Part shown: piece by piece, positions 47,456-62,177 of the stretch
Position numbering within the stretch: the first letter of the stretch is position 1
Layout of the letters: the number at the start of each line of letters is the position of its first letter
Source: Brugia malayi
Taxonomy: Eukaryota > Nematoda > Chromadorea > Rhabditida > Onchocercidae
DNA length: 64,000 nucleotides
Direction of reading: 5' to 3'
NCBI RefSeq assembly: GCF_000002995.4
Contig: NW_025062477.1
Span: forward strand, 12,816,696-12,880,695
Translations under genes and position numbers: made by a program
Notes under the pieces: model-generated
Told to the model about the DNA's origin: nothing
Database searches by the model: none
Seen by the model: only the letters and a program-made list of their open reading frames with translations

Positions 47456-49275
47456 GTCACATCATTGCAGCAAATTTGTTTACACTCCACCGACACATAA
47501 TGCCAAGCAAATAATAATAGTTGGAATGAAAATTAAATTTCCAATTCGCTTATATTTTTTAACTCAAAAATTGTTTCAAATTGATAGGAAATTCCCATAT
47601 GAAATGGTCACTTTGCTTGTTTCTTCAAAAATCGTATTTAAATTCTATTCAATTATATGCCTTTATGCAAGCAATCTGAAATATAACAAATATTCTATTT
47701 AGTTTAAGGAATCAAAAAATATACATATGCATATGTGGATAGTATTATTCATTAAATGGACGTTGTTTCTGAGCAAAAAAATTGTTTTCAAAAATTTCGA
47801 AAATTTTATAAAAACATTTGATGAATGAGAGAACATGCATATAAGAAAATGGATAAGCAAATAAATAAACAAATTAAATTGAATGATTAAATTTTTTTAA
47901 TTAATATATTTGAATATTTGCAATGCGTAAAAATTGCAGAGAATTTGAATTACTCCAGAGAAAAATATAAATTTAATTTTAAAAGAAGAAAATAATTTTA
48001 AATTTTCATTAAAAAAAGTTTGTCAGAACTTATGGGAAGTAAATATGAAAGTTTTGCATTCTTCTATAGGAATTAAATGGATTAATGAGATATTTTTATT
48101 TTCTGATAAAAAATAAAAGAAAGGAAAAGATAGATAAAAAATAATCATAATTATATTTTGAAATTACGGGTTTAGTGGATTGGTAGCTTTTCTATGAATT
48201 TTCATCAGTTATTCAATAAATAAAAATTACATCTCATTAATTTACTATTTAGATTAAGCTATTACTTGAATTCAGAATCATTAAAGTAGGAAAGAGCAGA
48301 AGAAAAAAAGTAAATGTACAAAATATAATTGCGATTTTGTCCACATACCTTCCTTCTTTTCCTAATATTAGCAGTAATTTTAACAGAAAAAAAAACATTA
48401 TAGCTGCTGATAATACTACAACAGTAATAAAGGTGGATCATATTTTGAAGAAAACACTACTGATATCTAAAATGTCTTCAATTTTAATGTGATATAATAT
48501 TAATTCAGTTTTAATGTAATATCGATTTCATATATCATTAAAATAAAGTCTAATGATTTTCTTATGTGAAAAGCTAAACAAACTTTAGATATCACATAAT
48601 GTTTACAAAGTCTTTTATTTTACTCAAAAAATTTTTGCCATTTGCCATGCAAAAAGTAAAATTGAAAAAAAAAAAAATAAAATGGAAAAGGAAATGAAAG
48701 AGCAAAAAAGAAAGGAAAAAAACTTTTACATTTCTATGCATTGATGCTAATGTACTAAGAATATTATTTTAATTATAAGAAATGATATTATATTATTACT
48801 TGGAATAGATAAAAATGATTGCAATACAATCATAGTTTTCTGAATGGAATGAAAAAATTGACATTTAAATATTTACTAAAATATAAATGAATGCATTATT
48901 GATTGCAATTATTATCAGCTGGTAAATTTTTGCTTTTTGTATATTTCTCGAGAAATAATAAAAATAGTAGTAATAATTAACAATAATAATAACAAATCAT
49001 AATTGATAATAATAATAATAATAATAATAATATAGTGAGAATAATCATAAAAGAATCCAAGCTTTAGAATTATTCGGAAATTTATGTTCCATCAGAAAAG
49101 ATGAAAAATGGTTAGAATCGATTGCAAAAAAAGGAAGTAAACATTCATTCCATTTCACCAAACTGACACTAAATCTCAGTTTAATTAATTAATTAATTAA
49201 TTGACTAATAATTTCTTACAGTTCGGCACGAAAAAGAGATCCATATATAGTTTTACTCCTAGTATATAGTATATA

Positions 49276-49317
<42 letters not shown>

Positions 49318-51472
49318 CCGTTATTAGAATTTATATCCAACTTTATGTTTAATTAGTTTATTGTATTAAACTTTTGCGATAAGTTTGAATGTTAAATTTA
49401 TGTCATTTTTCAAAAAATGTAAAAATATGAATGCAACCTTTATGAAAATTAAAAAAAGAAACCTTTTTCTCATTTCTTAAGAAGAAGAAAAAGACGGCGA
49501 CATGAATGACAAAAGGGTTGATAATGAAATGAAGATGTAGAAATTATCATCAATTACGCTATGCAGTTTTATTGATCTGAGTGACAGTCGTCAAATAACA
49601 AAAAGAGAAAGAAAATTAGGCCATAGTCGTTATCATTATTATCAGTAGCAATAGTGATGATAAAATAATACTGAAAGTACCAGAGTTTCAGTTAAAATTG
49701 AAAAATGAATTAGAAAGTAGGAAATTGTTGAATTTAATGATAAATGATAAATCATTGCCTTCTTTTGTGAACTATTAGTGATATAAGAGAAAAAGAAGAA
49801 TGAAGTAAAATAATGAAGAAAGAAGAAGTCATCTTTGTTTCAAATATTTGTCTTTCCTCTTTTTTCCTCTACAATAAAAATTCTTTCCTTTTCAGAAAAT
49901 TTTTATGAACGAATAAAATATTTTTTGTTTTTTTGTAAACTTTTAAGCAAAAAAAAAAAAAAAAAAAAAAAAATATGCGCCATAAAATATCAAAAGAAAA
50001 AGAAAAGAAATGATAAATACCAACGAGAAAAAAGCAAACTAAAAATGGACTGTGAAAAAAAAATTTTTTTTTTTTGCTACATTACATTTATATTACACTG
50101 CTAAATTGATAATTACTGGTAATAAAAAATAATTAACACTAATTAATTACATCGATAATTCTATTCTTATTAATATACTACAATTTCATGTCTTTTTAAG
50201 TATATATATTATCTGTTTGTATAAATCAAACTTTTTTAGCGAATCAATTAAATTAAATACCTATAATAAATGAAATAAATTACATTCACTTAAAACATTT
50301 AATTTGATGATATTACCAATCAGTAAAGAAAATTAATAATTTTCGCTTTTTCTTTTGCTTTTGTTTATTAGCTTATTGTCGCCCAAGAAAAGAAGAAAAA
50401 GTAAAGAGAAAGAAAACAACAACAAAAAAAAAAAAAAAAAAAGAAAATATTTTTTAAAATTTGTGTTCAGAAGAAATTTTAGGAAAGAGAATGAAAAATT
50501 AATTTTTATTAAGCATCGAGCTAATTTCAAAAAAATGATCACTCCGGAATAGTTCAGGTAGTGAGAATTTCTGAATTAAAAAGACTAAAATAGCAAAATT
50601 AATTTCTCTCCCAGTGATATATAAATGTTAGTTAGATGTCGTGGCATTAGTGCAGCACCGATGTAAACATGAACTTATCAATCACTGCTATCAAATCAAT
50701 AATATCAGTTGATTAATTTAAGAAGGACAAGCATTCCGATGCATTAGTAGTAATTAATTACAATACTAATTTTCTCTTCCTATCAAATTAATTCGTAAGC
50801 AAGAAATTTGAAGTTTTTTTGCATTTCAAAACTATCAATTTGAACTGTTTTCAAAATTAAAAAGCTTTTTTTTGTCCTTTTTTTCTGGATGAAAAAGTTA
50901 AATTGATTCTATCGTCCTGTCTACAGATAATATTCCATATGTTTCATACCTTTTGCCTAATCTTCAACATTTGATGACTTTATTCGGCTGAAACATTTCA
51001 ACTGTCAACAAATTTTTTTCTTTAAAAGAAGAACATTCATATTTTTAAAAAATTATTTAACAAACTGTTAGATTCACCTTATAAAATTAAGTAGAATAAT
51101 TAAGGCTCATATTTTTCTCGCACTGTGAACTATAAAATATTTTATTAATTTGTCAGATGACGACGAATCGCTTAAACTTATAATGTTGACAAGTTTGAAT
51201 GCAATTGAGTGAAGTGAAAATTATTTTTTAGCCTTTTGATGAAATTTGGTAACGGAATGAAAAGATAAAAAATCAAGAAAAGTGGAAACTTTTACCTTGA
51301 AATGTATGACATTAATAAATACTGAAATAGAAAATGAATAAATAACAATTTTCTTTGCAGAAAAGAATTTAATTTATTAAATATTTTCAATTAAATTTTC
51401 TTTTTTATTTTCCTTCTTACAACTGAATGCATTTGATTTAACTTTTTTTTCTCATTCTTCCAATATTTACTG

Positions 51473-51503
<31 letters not shown>

Positions 51504-52615
51504 GGAAGTAAATGCTGACAATTTAAATTTTGATAACATATTTTGAAGATAAATATAATACTGAAAGAAAAAATGTAAAATTCATACAATGATGCTTGAA
51601 TAAATAACATTTTATCTTTTTACATTTTAATTTTTTTACACTTTATCTTCCAACATCTTAATCCTTACATCTTTAATTTTACATTTCACATTAAATTTTA
51701 ACTTAATAATCATCAAATAGTTTAATGTATGTTAAAGTTAGTTTGTTTATGAGCATTTTTAATTTATTCTCTTTTTTATCCCTGTTTATTTCATTTCAGA
51801 AAAGGGAAGAAAAAATGAAAATTTTGAAAAAACTCTTGTTGACTGCTTTTTTCCTCATTTAATATCAGGAAAGAAACAAAAAATAACTTCAAAATCTCTC
51901 ATCAGCAATTAGAATAAGACAAAAGAGGAAAAAAACAAAAATTAATATTCTAAAAATCAATACTTAAAAAACAATATACAAAAATTAACATTATCAAAAA
52001 TTAATATTTTAAATTATTACATTAGTTCCTTCACGGATAAAATACTAATTCGATAGAGTGAAAAAAAAAAAAAAAATATGAAAAATTCCTTTTGAAATTT
52101 CTGCAAATATTAAAATTAAAAAAATAGTAAAATTTATTGCTTCATTTTAAATATTTGAAATTATTTAATTATTTGCTTATTTTAAAAATTATTGTTTTAT
52201 TATTTTAAATTATTTACTAAAATGATTTCAAATTCCATCATATAAGACCTTTAAACGTATATTTTTAGAATACTAAAGCTTGCATTTAAATTAAAATATT
52301 TGTGATTTTGGATAAAGTATAATTAAGAAAAATTAAATAAAATATTTTATATATGAAATATAAATTTTATTATTAGTTAGAAAGAAAAATTCTTAAGGAA
52401 ATAACGTAGTATATATTACCACTAAATTGCTTAATTAAATTATGCCTAATGCATTCAATTATAATTGCTTTTAATTAATTAAATTATGAAATTTAAGTTT
52501 TTAAAAATTTTTCTCTTACGGAATAAATCAGTAGCAAAGTAAGATTTAAAGATGAAAAGAGAGGTAAAAGGGGATTGTGGTGGAAAAAGCATAAAAAGAT
52601 GGTGAGAACGTGAAG

Positions 52616-52655
<40 letters not shown>

Positions 52656-53734
52656 TAAAATATTATAAAACTTCAAAAGGTAAAGAATTTTATAATCTGG
52701 GAAAGTAAGCAAAAATTGAAATAAACGATAAGTTTTATGATATTAAATTATTTGTAAAAAGATGGAAAAAAAAAAAAAGAAGAAAGAAGAAAATGACAAA
52801 AAAGAGAAATAAAAAGGAAAAATAGCAATATTAGCGAAAGAATTATAATTTAAGTTCCTAAATTTATTAATTCATTTATTACACTGACTGAGAAAAACTT
52901 CGATATAACTATTCACTTTATTTTTTAAGAAAAAACTCCTTTTTCAATGTTCATCCTAAATGCATTCAAATTGATAAGACCATCACTATATTAAGATTGA
53001 AAAAAGAAAGAGATTAGATAAATAAAGTGAAATTAATTATTCCTTAATCTGTTAAGAATAAAAATTTTGTAATAAAAAATCAAATTTAAAAAAAATTTGA
53101 TGAGCTGTGCTTATGCAGAAATAATCACAGTGTTTTAATTAAATTGAAAATAATTCTATTCAAATGATAATTCTAATTGTATTTTGTAATTTTGTAAGAA
53201 ATATAATTAGCTTAATTAATGCAAAATAATGCTGTAATTCATAATACTTTCAAAAATAATGAAAATAAAAGATGAATAGACCAAAATTACCGAAAAAAAA
53301 AAAAAACTCTGAAAAAAAATTTGAATATTTCGAAAGATTAGAATTGGAAAAAAAAAATTAGCTCAACGTATCTTCCATTAATTTACAAATTTCATAATTA
53401 TTATCCACTTTTTTCTTATTGAAAAATTTTTTTTTTTTTTTGTAAACAAAATACAACTTTCTTCTTTCAATCATTTAATGATGGACAGTTGGTGAATGTT
53501 TAAGTACATTCATTTCAAATTTAGTAATAAGTTCTTTTTTCTACAAGAAAAAAAGAAAGAAATTTTTAAATGCTAATTAGCGAATTCGAGAAATGCTTTC
53601 CCAGAATTTCATTTTTTTTTTTTAAAGAGTAATAAACAAGAACAGATAGGAAAATGGTGAATGAAGAAATGATACAAAATATTGACATGCTTAAAATAAT
53701 GATTAATTAGATGATTTCGGAGGGGGGGGGAAAA

Positions 53735-53770
<36 letters not shown>

Positions 53771-54708
53771 CGGATTTGTAACGACATATGCAATTTATTG
53801 GCTAATTCCTGAAAGATAACTATGAAAGTGTTTATTGCGATATCATATTGAAATTTAATAAACGAATTAAAATTAAAACACAACTTTCCATTCACTGTTT
53901 CAAATTTTCGTTTTCCCATTACAATAATTTCATTTCAATAAATTAAAAAAATGCACTTCTTCTAGAAATTCTCATAAAATACTAGAAATTAAAAAAAAAA
54001 GAGTATATATATAATGGAGAAATTAATTACGGCACTAATTATTTTACCAATAGTTTATTATGTGCCTAAAAATAAATTATATGGCAATTTTTGTAGTTAT
54101 TTCTGCCGGAATATTTCAATTTACTATCGAAATATCCAAATGTAATTTTTTTTTTTGATATTTTGTAATTTTCATTTTCACTTTTTAATTGCATTAGTTT
54201 CAGAAAAATAAAAGAAAAGAAAAACCATAGCAATGCTCAATAAAATTTAGGAGGGAAAGAAGAAAAATGAGAAAATAATGTGCAATAGAATAGGTAGAAA
54301 ATATACTAAAAGATTTGCAAATCGTTATCAGAAAATTATTTTATCACTTCGTTAAAAGCATTTTAAGCACAAAGTTCAAATGCTAATCTTTCATTAAAAA
54401 AGTGACAAATTTCAAATGTAAATTGTTACTGCTATTATTAGTTTCAGCTCAGATCGACTGTTGAATTTTGTAAACGGAACAAAAATATTTTTTTTTTTTT
54501 GTGACTTTAAAAATAAAAATTTGTAGATTTAAAAATTATTGACTAAACGATATTTAACTAACTTTAAGTAGGAATTTTCCTACTTTGGAATTTTTCCTAA
54601 AGTCCAATTTGAGAAATTATTCATTTCAAATTTTCAAATTTTTCCCATAAGTAAATATAAATTGCATTGATAATGATCAATTCAACGATCACAAAACTTT
54701 CTAAAGAT
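47456..54708. other. Gene-poor DNA upstream of RGM
   Basis: The first kilobase should contain the RGM promoter. Beyond it lie an AAT run (48958-49031), a (TA)n array at about 49259-49316, A-runs at 49951-49972, a T-run at 51473-51497 and (GA)n tracts at 52618-52653 and 53735-53767. Open frames are Phe/Lys/Ser-rich products of these repeats. No exon could be supported. Confidence 0.5.
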
Positions 54709-54990
54709 GATAGTAGTGATGATAACAATGATTACAATGATAATAATAATGATGATGGTGATGACTATGATAATAACGATAATCTTATTATTTCTTCTTT
54801 GTGCTCGATTAATTTTTGTATTGTCTCTATGCTATCAACTTCCTTACAAGATAGTACTGATGATAACAATGATTACAATGATAATGATAATGATGATGGT
54901 GATGACTATGATAATAACGATAATCTTATTATTTCTTCTTTGTGCTCGATTAATTTTTGTATTGTCTCTATGCTATCAACTTCCTTACAA
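54709..54990. repeat. 141-bp direct tandem duplication
   Basis: Two adjacent 141-bp units (54709-54849 and 54850-54990) differ at only two visible positions (GTAGTG/GTACTG and AATAATAAT/AATGATAAT). Each has a GAT/AAC-rich half and a more complex half around GTGCTCGATTAATTTTTGTA. Being a multiple of three, the duplication keeps two frames open, but the resulting Asp/Asn or Met/Ile repeats do not look like a protein. Confidence 0.95.
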
Positions 54991-57059
54991 CTCCTTCATT
55001 TTTAGATCGAATATTAGAATTTTCCATTCAAATTACTTCAAAGATTTAAAAATGGTTAGAACAAACTTTAATATTTATTATATTTTGTTGATAATCATTC
55101 TATTTTGGTAAAATATGATATGGTAATAGCATCTTTAGCGATAATAGAAAAGCGGCAGTAATGATAATGTTGTGATTATAGTGATAAACAAGGTGGTAAT
55201 AGAGATAGAAATGATTATGATAGCAAACAAGAATTTGATAATCATGAGGACAGTGTCGTACTAGCAAAAAAATTTGATCAATTTATGAACCAAGATTTGA
55301 AGAATTTAAAAAATTCTTAGTTTGTTTCCCTAGCTAACAAAACAAATATTTTCACTTATCACATTTGCAAAAGATAACAATGTGAAAATAGATGATAAAA
55401 GTTGGAAATATAAATGTAAATTTTGAAGTTAAATTTTATTAGCAAATAGAATTATGTATGGAATAATGATCGGAAAGATATCATAAATTCATTTCTTTTT
55501 TTACTACAATTTAATTTGCTTATTTAATTTTTCGAAGCCATTTATTTTGAACTCAACCATTTTAGTTGTTCAAAATTAATTAGATCCAACTTGACAAGCA
55601 AAAAAAAAAAAAAAAAAGACAAAAGATGGATAAACAATAAATTGTAACGAAATCAAAAAATGTAAATTGATTAGTGAGGAACGGATGTGATAAATCAAAA
55701 TTGCTTTCTTCTTTTCACTAATTATATCAATTGTAAAACATTTCTACTTAAAAGTATTATTAACAACAAAAAGAAAAGGAAAAACTTTTGGTACAAATCA
55801 ATCACTTTAAAGAGAAAAAGAAAGAAAGAAAAAAGTTTTGTTTCCTTTTTTTTTCCTTCTTTTCGTTTAAAATTAATTAACAAATTTTTGACAAAGAAAA
55901 GGAAAAAAGAGAGGAAGAGAGAAAAACAGAATAGAAACAAAGAAAAAATGAAAAATTTTTTGTCATATTACGGATAATTTGAAATTACTTTCCAAAGAAA
56001 AGAAAGAATTTACATTTATTTAACTTCCATTCAACGAATCGATCATTTATTCATTGATCGAATAATGAAATATTTATCAACTTATACGGATTTGAAATTA
56101 AAAATTACTGATAATTTTAAATCGCTGAAATTTCAACATTTATAGCTTCCAAAATTGAAAGAGAAGAAAATGTAATATAATTTTAGACCAATTTATGATT
56201 ATTACCAACATTAGAAAATCTCAAAATTTTTGCGATCACATAATTTGTTTAATTTTATTTCACCATAACATTATCTGTTCGATAAAATTCTAGTATCATT
56301 AAAATAAAATGTTAGCTAGTAATTCAAATTCTAATAGCATTATAATTTTATTTAATTTAATATAAATTAATACAAACTTTCCTAAATTAATCAAATATAA
56401 AGGAGTTTAATAAAAATAATGATGGATGTTTTAAACAGACAAAATTTTATAATAAATCATTTTCGCAAAAATTTTAAATTTCAATAAATGTGGAATAACT
56501 ACAGATTATATTCTAACTACGGATTACAGGTATAAATAACAGATTGTCTTTTTAATTCATAAAAAAAAACAGGTTTATTTGATTTTGTCCACATTCAAAA
56601 TTAACTTTGTCCATTTCTCTCTTCCCACATATATGTATTTTTTTGACTGAAAAATTAAACAGAAATTAAATTGTTTAATTATATATATTTTCAATTCTTT
56701 TTTTTTTTTTCTTTTTGTTTGTACAGCCAAAAATAATAAACAATGATTGTTTTCCATAGTTGTCGTAAATTTTCTATATATGTTATTGTAAAAGCTAGAG
56801 AAAGAGTTGTAAATAGGACAAATTACTAAACTGTAACATGTATGATAAACAAAACAAATGGTAAATTTGAGTAACAAATAATAATGCTAATAATGAATGC
56901 AATGATTACAATAATGAGGACGATGATGATGATGATGATGAGAACGACAATGATAACAATGATAATAACGATGAAACAGAGGAGAAAATAACATTTTCAC
57001 ATAATTTATAATCATTTATGACAGATACTATTACTATTAGCATCTTGCATTTGGTCATT
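54991..57059. other. Intergenic, AT-rich
   Basis: Unique AT-rich DNA, purine-rich around 55760-55960. A GAT trinucleotide run lies at about 56918-56940. No exon is supported. Confidence 0.5.
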
Positions 57060-57328
57060 ATCATCCATCATCCATCATCAATTTCTTCCCTTTTCCCCTT
57101 CCCCCGTTACTTCCCCGCTTTTTCACTTCCCTCAGCGGGCAAACATTTATTTATTTATTTATAAATAAAACGAAAAGTAATCCCGAGGTACGAGATGTAT
57201 TCATTCATGATAAGAATGAACTGATATAACGGAGAAAGGGAGATACGATGATTGCTTCTCACTGATACGAGTTGATGCTTTATCGGAATTAACAATCGCT
57301 GTTAGATTCCGATCGATTCAAAACGATT

Positions 57329-57330
<2 letters not shown>
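57060..57330. other. Patch of higher complexity and GC in the gene desert
   Basis: A CATC/TTCC stretch with C-runs (57100-57135) is followed by about 150 bp of balanced composition containing AGCGGGCAAAC, CCCGAGGTACGAG and TTCCGATCGATTC. It ends in a T-run of about 30 (57329-57359). No open frame or tRNA fold was recognised. It could be an exon, regulatory DNA or a structured RNA. Confidence 0.3.
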
Positions 57331-57359
<29 letters not shown>

Positions 57360-57363
<4 letters not shown>

Positions 57364-60300
57364 AGCAAAGAGAAAATCTAAAATAATAATTGTTTTATTG
57401 TGGGTTATAACAAGTTTATCATTAAATTACTTTTTGTGAAAGTTTCAACAATTTTTTTTTTAAATTCGAACCAAACTTTTTAAAAAATTTCTTTTTCTGG
57501 TACAAATTATTAATTGATTATTCGAACATAGAAGCGAAAACAAAGATAAATAACATATTTAATAATAATTTGCCATAAAATAAGCAATAATAAATTTAAT
57601 AAATGTAATTTGAAAATATTTATTTAGTATTGAATTTTTGAATCATTGAATATTTATTTAGTATTGAATGTTGAATTGTTTTTTCATTTGTCCATTTATT
57701 TATTTTGCTTTTTGCTTCTCAAATTTGTTAACTTTTCTACGCACTTTTTTAAAACGATTGAAATTTCTAAAAATTTCACTAATTTACCTCTTTTTACTTC
57801 TTCTCAATGCTCTGATTTTTTGAAGTATTTATGTATGTAAAAAAAGTAATTATTTGTGAAAAATTACTAATTAAATATGAAAATAATCAGCTAATCACTG
57901 TGACACAAAAATATTTCTAATAATAAAACATATATGTATTGCACATGCACCTTAAGTATCACATCTTTATCATAATTATTATCATTGCATCGCTAAATTC
58001 TTTGCGTTTATCAATTTTATCATCAGCTTGACCATTGTAAATATTCAATATCACTTTACAGCATAAAATTTATATAAATATAAACTATATTATTTGCGAA
58101 AATTTTAAATTATTTCTTATTTTAAATCCAAGAAATAATTATTATAAATAAGGAAAAACTAATAATGAATTTGAGAAATTAAATATTTTAAAGCAATCGA
58201 TGATTAGGCAAAATTTATAACTGATTAGTGATCAAATATGACGTTCATTTGACAGACAAATAAATTTTAAATGATCGATGAATAAGCCTAATTTTTAATT
58301 AATTTATAAATTAATAATGAACGCTATAAACTAAAATTACAGGTAAGGTGATCAATTAGTAGTTTTATATATGATTGACAAATTATGGACAATAAACAAA
58401 TTATGGACAAATTAAAATTGTAGTTTTGGGATTAACGAAACAGAATGCAAATAAAGCCAGCAGGTAGAGCATATTATTCTTTCATAAGCATATAATTGAT
58501 GAGGTAATTTAATGAAACAAATAAATGCTATGCAAATATGGCTTTCATAATTTGCTACATTAATTCGTCTCTCACTAAATAAATCTACGTAAATTTCTTA
58601 AGTAAAAGAATTCATGCTAAAAATTGATACGTGACACGTGTACACGTCAGGTTACGGATGCAAGTACAGAACGAACAGATGATAATCATAGAATATTGTA
58701 AAATCAAAAATTAATTTATAATATAGAAATAAAGACAATTAAGCTTTATTGATAGAATAAATTCATATGTTTAGTAATAAGTTAAAAAATCTATTACTAA
58801 AATTTAAAGATAACTGAGAAGGAATTAACTGTAAAAACAAAAATATCATTAATTATTTTTTTAAAAAAAAACATTGAAGAGTTTGGTGTCCTCTCATTGA
58901 ATATTTTGGTTGGTAAAAAAGATTTAAGCAACAAATAAACAAAATAAAATAAATTTTATTAAAATTAAAAGATTAATTAATGAATTATTCAAAATTTCTT
59001 CCAAAAATTCCTACAAATATATTATCATATATAAAAAAATTATCCGCAAATAAGAAAACACAACAAATTAAGAAGTCAAAGGCTAAATTCCAAAAATTTT
59101 TAGAATGTGCGTAAAGAATAGAGTAAATAAATTAGTAAAATAATATTTTTAAAGTAAATATACATTTGCTATCAAAAAACTTAACTAATTAAATCATACA
59201 GAAAGAGGTAAAGCTAAAATTCCTTAAATAAATACAATTATATATTTGGAAAGGTTAAAAGTTAAATATTATACAATTCGCGAAAAATAAAATTATTTTT
59301 ATATTATACAGCTTAAATTAAAAAATATGTATCCAAATAGTTTTTCCTTTTTAAATCTATAAATTAATAAAATTATAACAAAAAATGAAGTAATGATGAT
59401 GAAAAAGAGAAAAAACTAAAACTAAGCTAAAACACATTCTTCATTCTTTAAAAATAAAAATAATATAAAAAACAGATTTCTAGATCAAATTTAAAACCCT
59501 TCGATAGCATTCAAATATTTTAGTTATGATATAGGCCAAGGTTAAATTTAAACCTATTTTTTCTTCGCCCAATTAAACGATTTTCCATTATTACACTGAA
59601 AAACTATATCCTTTTTTCTTCTAATTTCATCGTTTCACAAAAAAAAAAAAAAATTAAAGACAGAAAAAGGTTGAAACTTGTTTTAGGTTGGTTATGTGCC
59701 ACAATGTCTATCGTATCATTTGCCTTCCTCTCTTACTCAATAAATAACCCTTTGTCTTCTCCGTTCTTGCACTTTGACCTTTTCATTATTTTCAACATCA
59801 TTTGAATTTGCTAGTAATAAAAAATTATTTTGACCATAAGTTTGTGAAATTTTATGGATCAAATGTTTTGTTGTCAAATAACTTTATATAATCAGACTGT
59901 TCGGTGACAATGATTCAAGAAAACAAAAGCAAAATGTAACTATATTAAATGGCAATTTTTGTTGTTTCTTTTTAAAAGTTTGAAAAAAATAATAATAAAA
60001 CAGAAAAAAAAAACGAAAAAAGTGTATTCAACAGCTCAGCAATTTCTCTTTTGCTATTTTCAAAAAGAAAAAAAAAGAAAAAAGAAGAAAAAAAAACGAA
60101 GAAATGTAAACTTTCCCAAAAATTTTCCAGTTCTATTCACAAGTATTTTTAAAAAGTTTTCCATTTCTCCCAAATAAATTTCATATTTTTCTAAATGTCA
60201 TACTTTTTTCGTTTCTTTCAAGTATAAGCAAAAAAGGCAAAATAAGAAAGATACGAACAGAAATGTCAACTAACATTTCTATACGATTCAAATGAAATGA

Positions 60301-61614
60301 AGAAGGTAATTTGTTTGTATTAAACACAAAATATTTACTTTCTGACTATCAGTTAAAAGAGAACCAAAATCGGAAACAAAGTTTTTTTTCTTCATTTTGG
60401 TTTAAATTTGAAGTTTACAAATATTTTAAGAATTAATTAAGAAAGGAAAGAAATGAAAAGAACAAGCAAAGAGATGTAAAAAATAGACAGAGAAGAGAAG
60501 AAAAAAATGAGAGAGAATTTTCACTGGTAAAATTATATCATTTGATATGATGTGATACAACACTATGATACATACTTTAATTCAATTAACTGTAATAATC
60601 AGTTTTAATTTAATTTAATTAATCATAATAATCAGTTTTAAAATTAATTTGAAAACTTCGTATGATCTATATTATATTAATTATCTATAATAGATATTAA
60701 TATATGCGTACCGTTATGAAAGTAAAATATGTTTTTTGATTAGTTTACTATAGCTGTATATGCTTTGTAAAACAAACTTAAATATCGATTTTTAAAAAAA
60801 AAAGAAGAAAAAACATAACTATCACTAAAGCAATAATGATTTTTTTTTTTTTTTTTTCTATTCATAATTGCTTTCTCTAACTGATTTAAATTAAAACAGA
60901 TAGAAAAAAAGTAGCAAATTTAAAATTTAAATAATATAGTTGTTACTTGAGAGGGAAAAAATTTTATTAAACAGCTGTCGGTATGGTAATAATTTTTTTT
61001 TTAATTTTGTTTGTACAAATTTTTCACCACCCATTTTCGGCCAATTTCTTTTTTTTTATTCATGTGATATTACGTCAAATTCATTCATTTACTATTGCTA
61101 TCCTGTAGTTATAACAGTAAAAGCTACTACAATAATAGCTGTTACTAGTACAATAGCAATTACTACTACTATAATAATAGTTACTTATACTACAATAATA
61201 TCTATAAGTATTGCTGTAGTTATAATAGCTATTTTGTTAATATTTTTGACATTATTATAATTATCAATTTCATCAATTGTATTAATGATAATTGTTATCA
61301 TTGATGATAAGCATATTGTGCTATTAATACTTATTACTCAGATCAGCTAATATTTATGTAAGAAAAAGAATGCAAAAGCCATCAGATCTATGCTGTATAC
61401 GAATGAATAATTTCAATCATTAAATCTACTTCTCAGTTAGAAATGGTAATTTAACTGAAATAACTACAATAATTCATAGAATAATCAAATATATTTGATT
61501 AGTAATAATTTCAAAAAAAAAAAGAATAATATCATCACATATGTATTTAAATTCAATCTTTAAAAAAAATGAAAGAAAAACTTCGAGAAAATCATATTTT
61601 GTATTAATAAATTT

Positions 61615-61653
<39 letters not shown>

Positions 61654-61942
61654 CAGATATGAAAAAAAATGCGGAAATATAAAAAGAGAAATGAGCATGC
61701 GAATAGATAAACAAACATAAGCTAACAATACAGTTAAACGACTGGCGAGTAAACAATTTATATTTGCGAAAAAAAAAGAAAGAAAAACGAAGTTAAAAAA
61801 TACATATAAAAGAGAAAAGGGCTGAGAATGCATTACAAAAGTGCTTCTTCCACCGTCATTTTCGATCATTGCTTGACAACTGTTTAATAAATAATATTTG
61901 TATATTTACATTATTGATTTGAAATTATTAATTCAAATTGCA
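57360..61942. other. Gene-poor intergenic DNA
   Basis: AT-rich. It contains a 12-bp palindrome ACGTGTACACGT at 58636-58647 next to an E-box CACGTG, a TACTACAATAATAG-type triplet region (61105-61230), and an inverted repeat AATGATAA/TTATCATT near 61283-61301. No gene was supported. Confidence 0.5.
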
Positions 61943-62042
61943 ATTCATCCATTCATTCATTCATCCATTCATTCATTCATCCATTCATTCATTCATCCAT
62001 TCATTCATTCATTCATTCATTCGTTCATTCATTCATTCATTC
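61943..62042. repeat. CATT tetranucleotide microsatellite
   Basis: About 100 bp of ATTC repeats with periodic ATCC interruptions, giving a 12- to 16-bp higher-order unit. The open frame through it is an Ile/His/Ser/Phe repeat. Confidence 0.95.
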
Positions 62043-62122
62043 TCCAATGGTACAAATTGAAATGCCTTTTCTTCCATGTAAACAGTGAATCATAACTGAA
62101 GCATTCCAACCTTTCTATGATA

Positions 62123-62177
62123 CCTACACACTCACACACACACGCATACACACACGCACACACACACATACACACGC
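62123..62177. repeat. CA microsatellite
   Basis: CACACA interrupted by CGCA and TACA words. It is followed by CATAC/ACGTAC-rich DNA, the same composition as at 3191-3490. Confidence 0.9.

Noticed and set aside
54667..55111. Two overlapping open frames of 112 and 134 codons
   Set aside because: Kept open by the in-frame 141-bp duplication and GAT repeats; composition is not protein-like.
61474..61869. 131-codon minus-strand open frame
   Set aside because: Phe/Ile-rich translation of A-runs; no recognisable family or splice sites.
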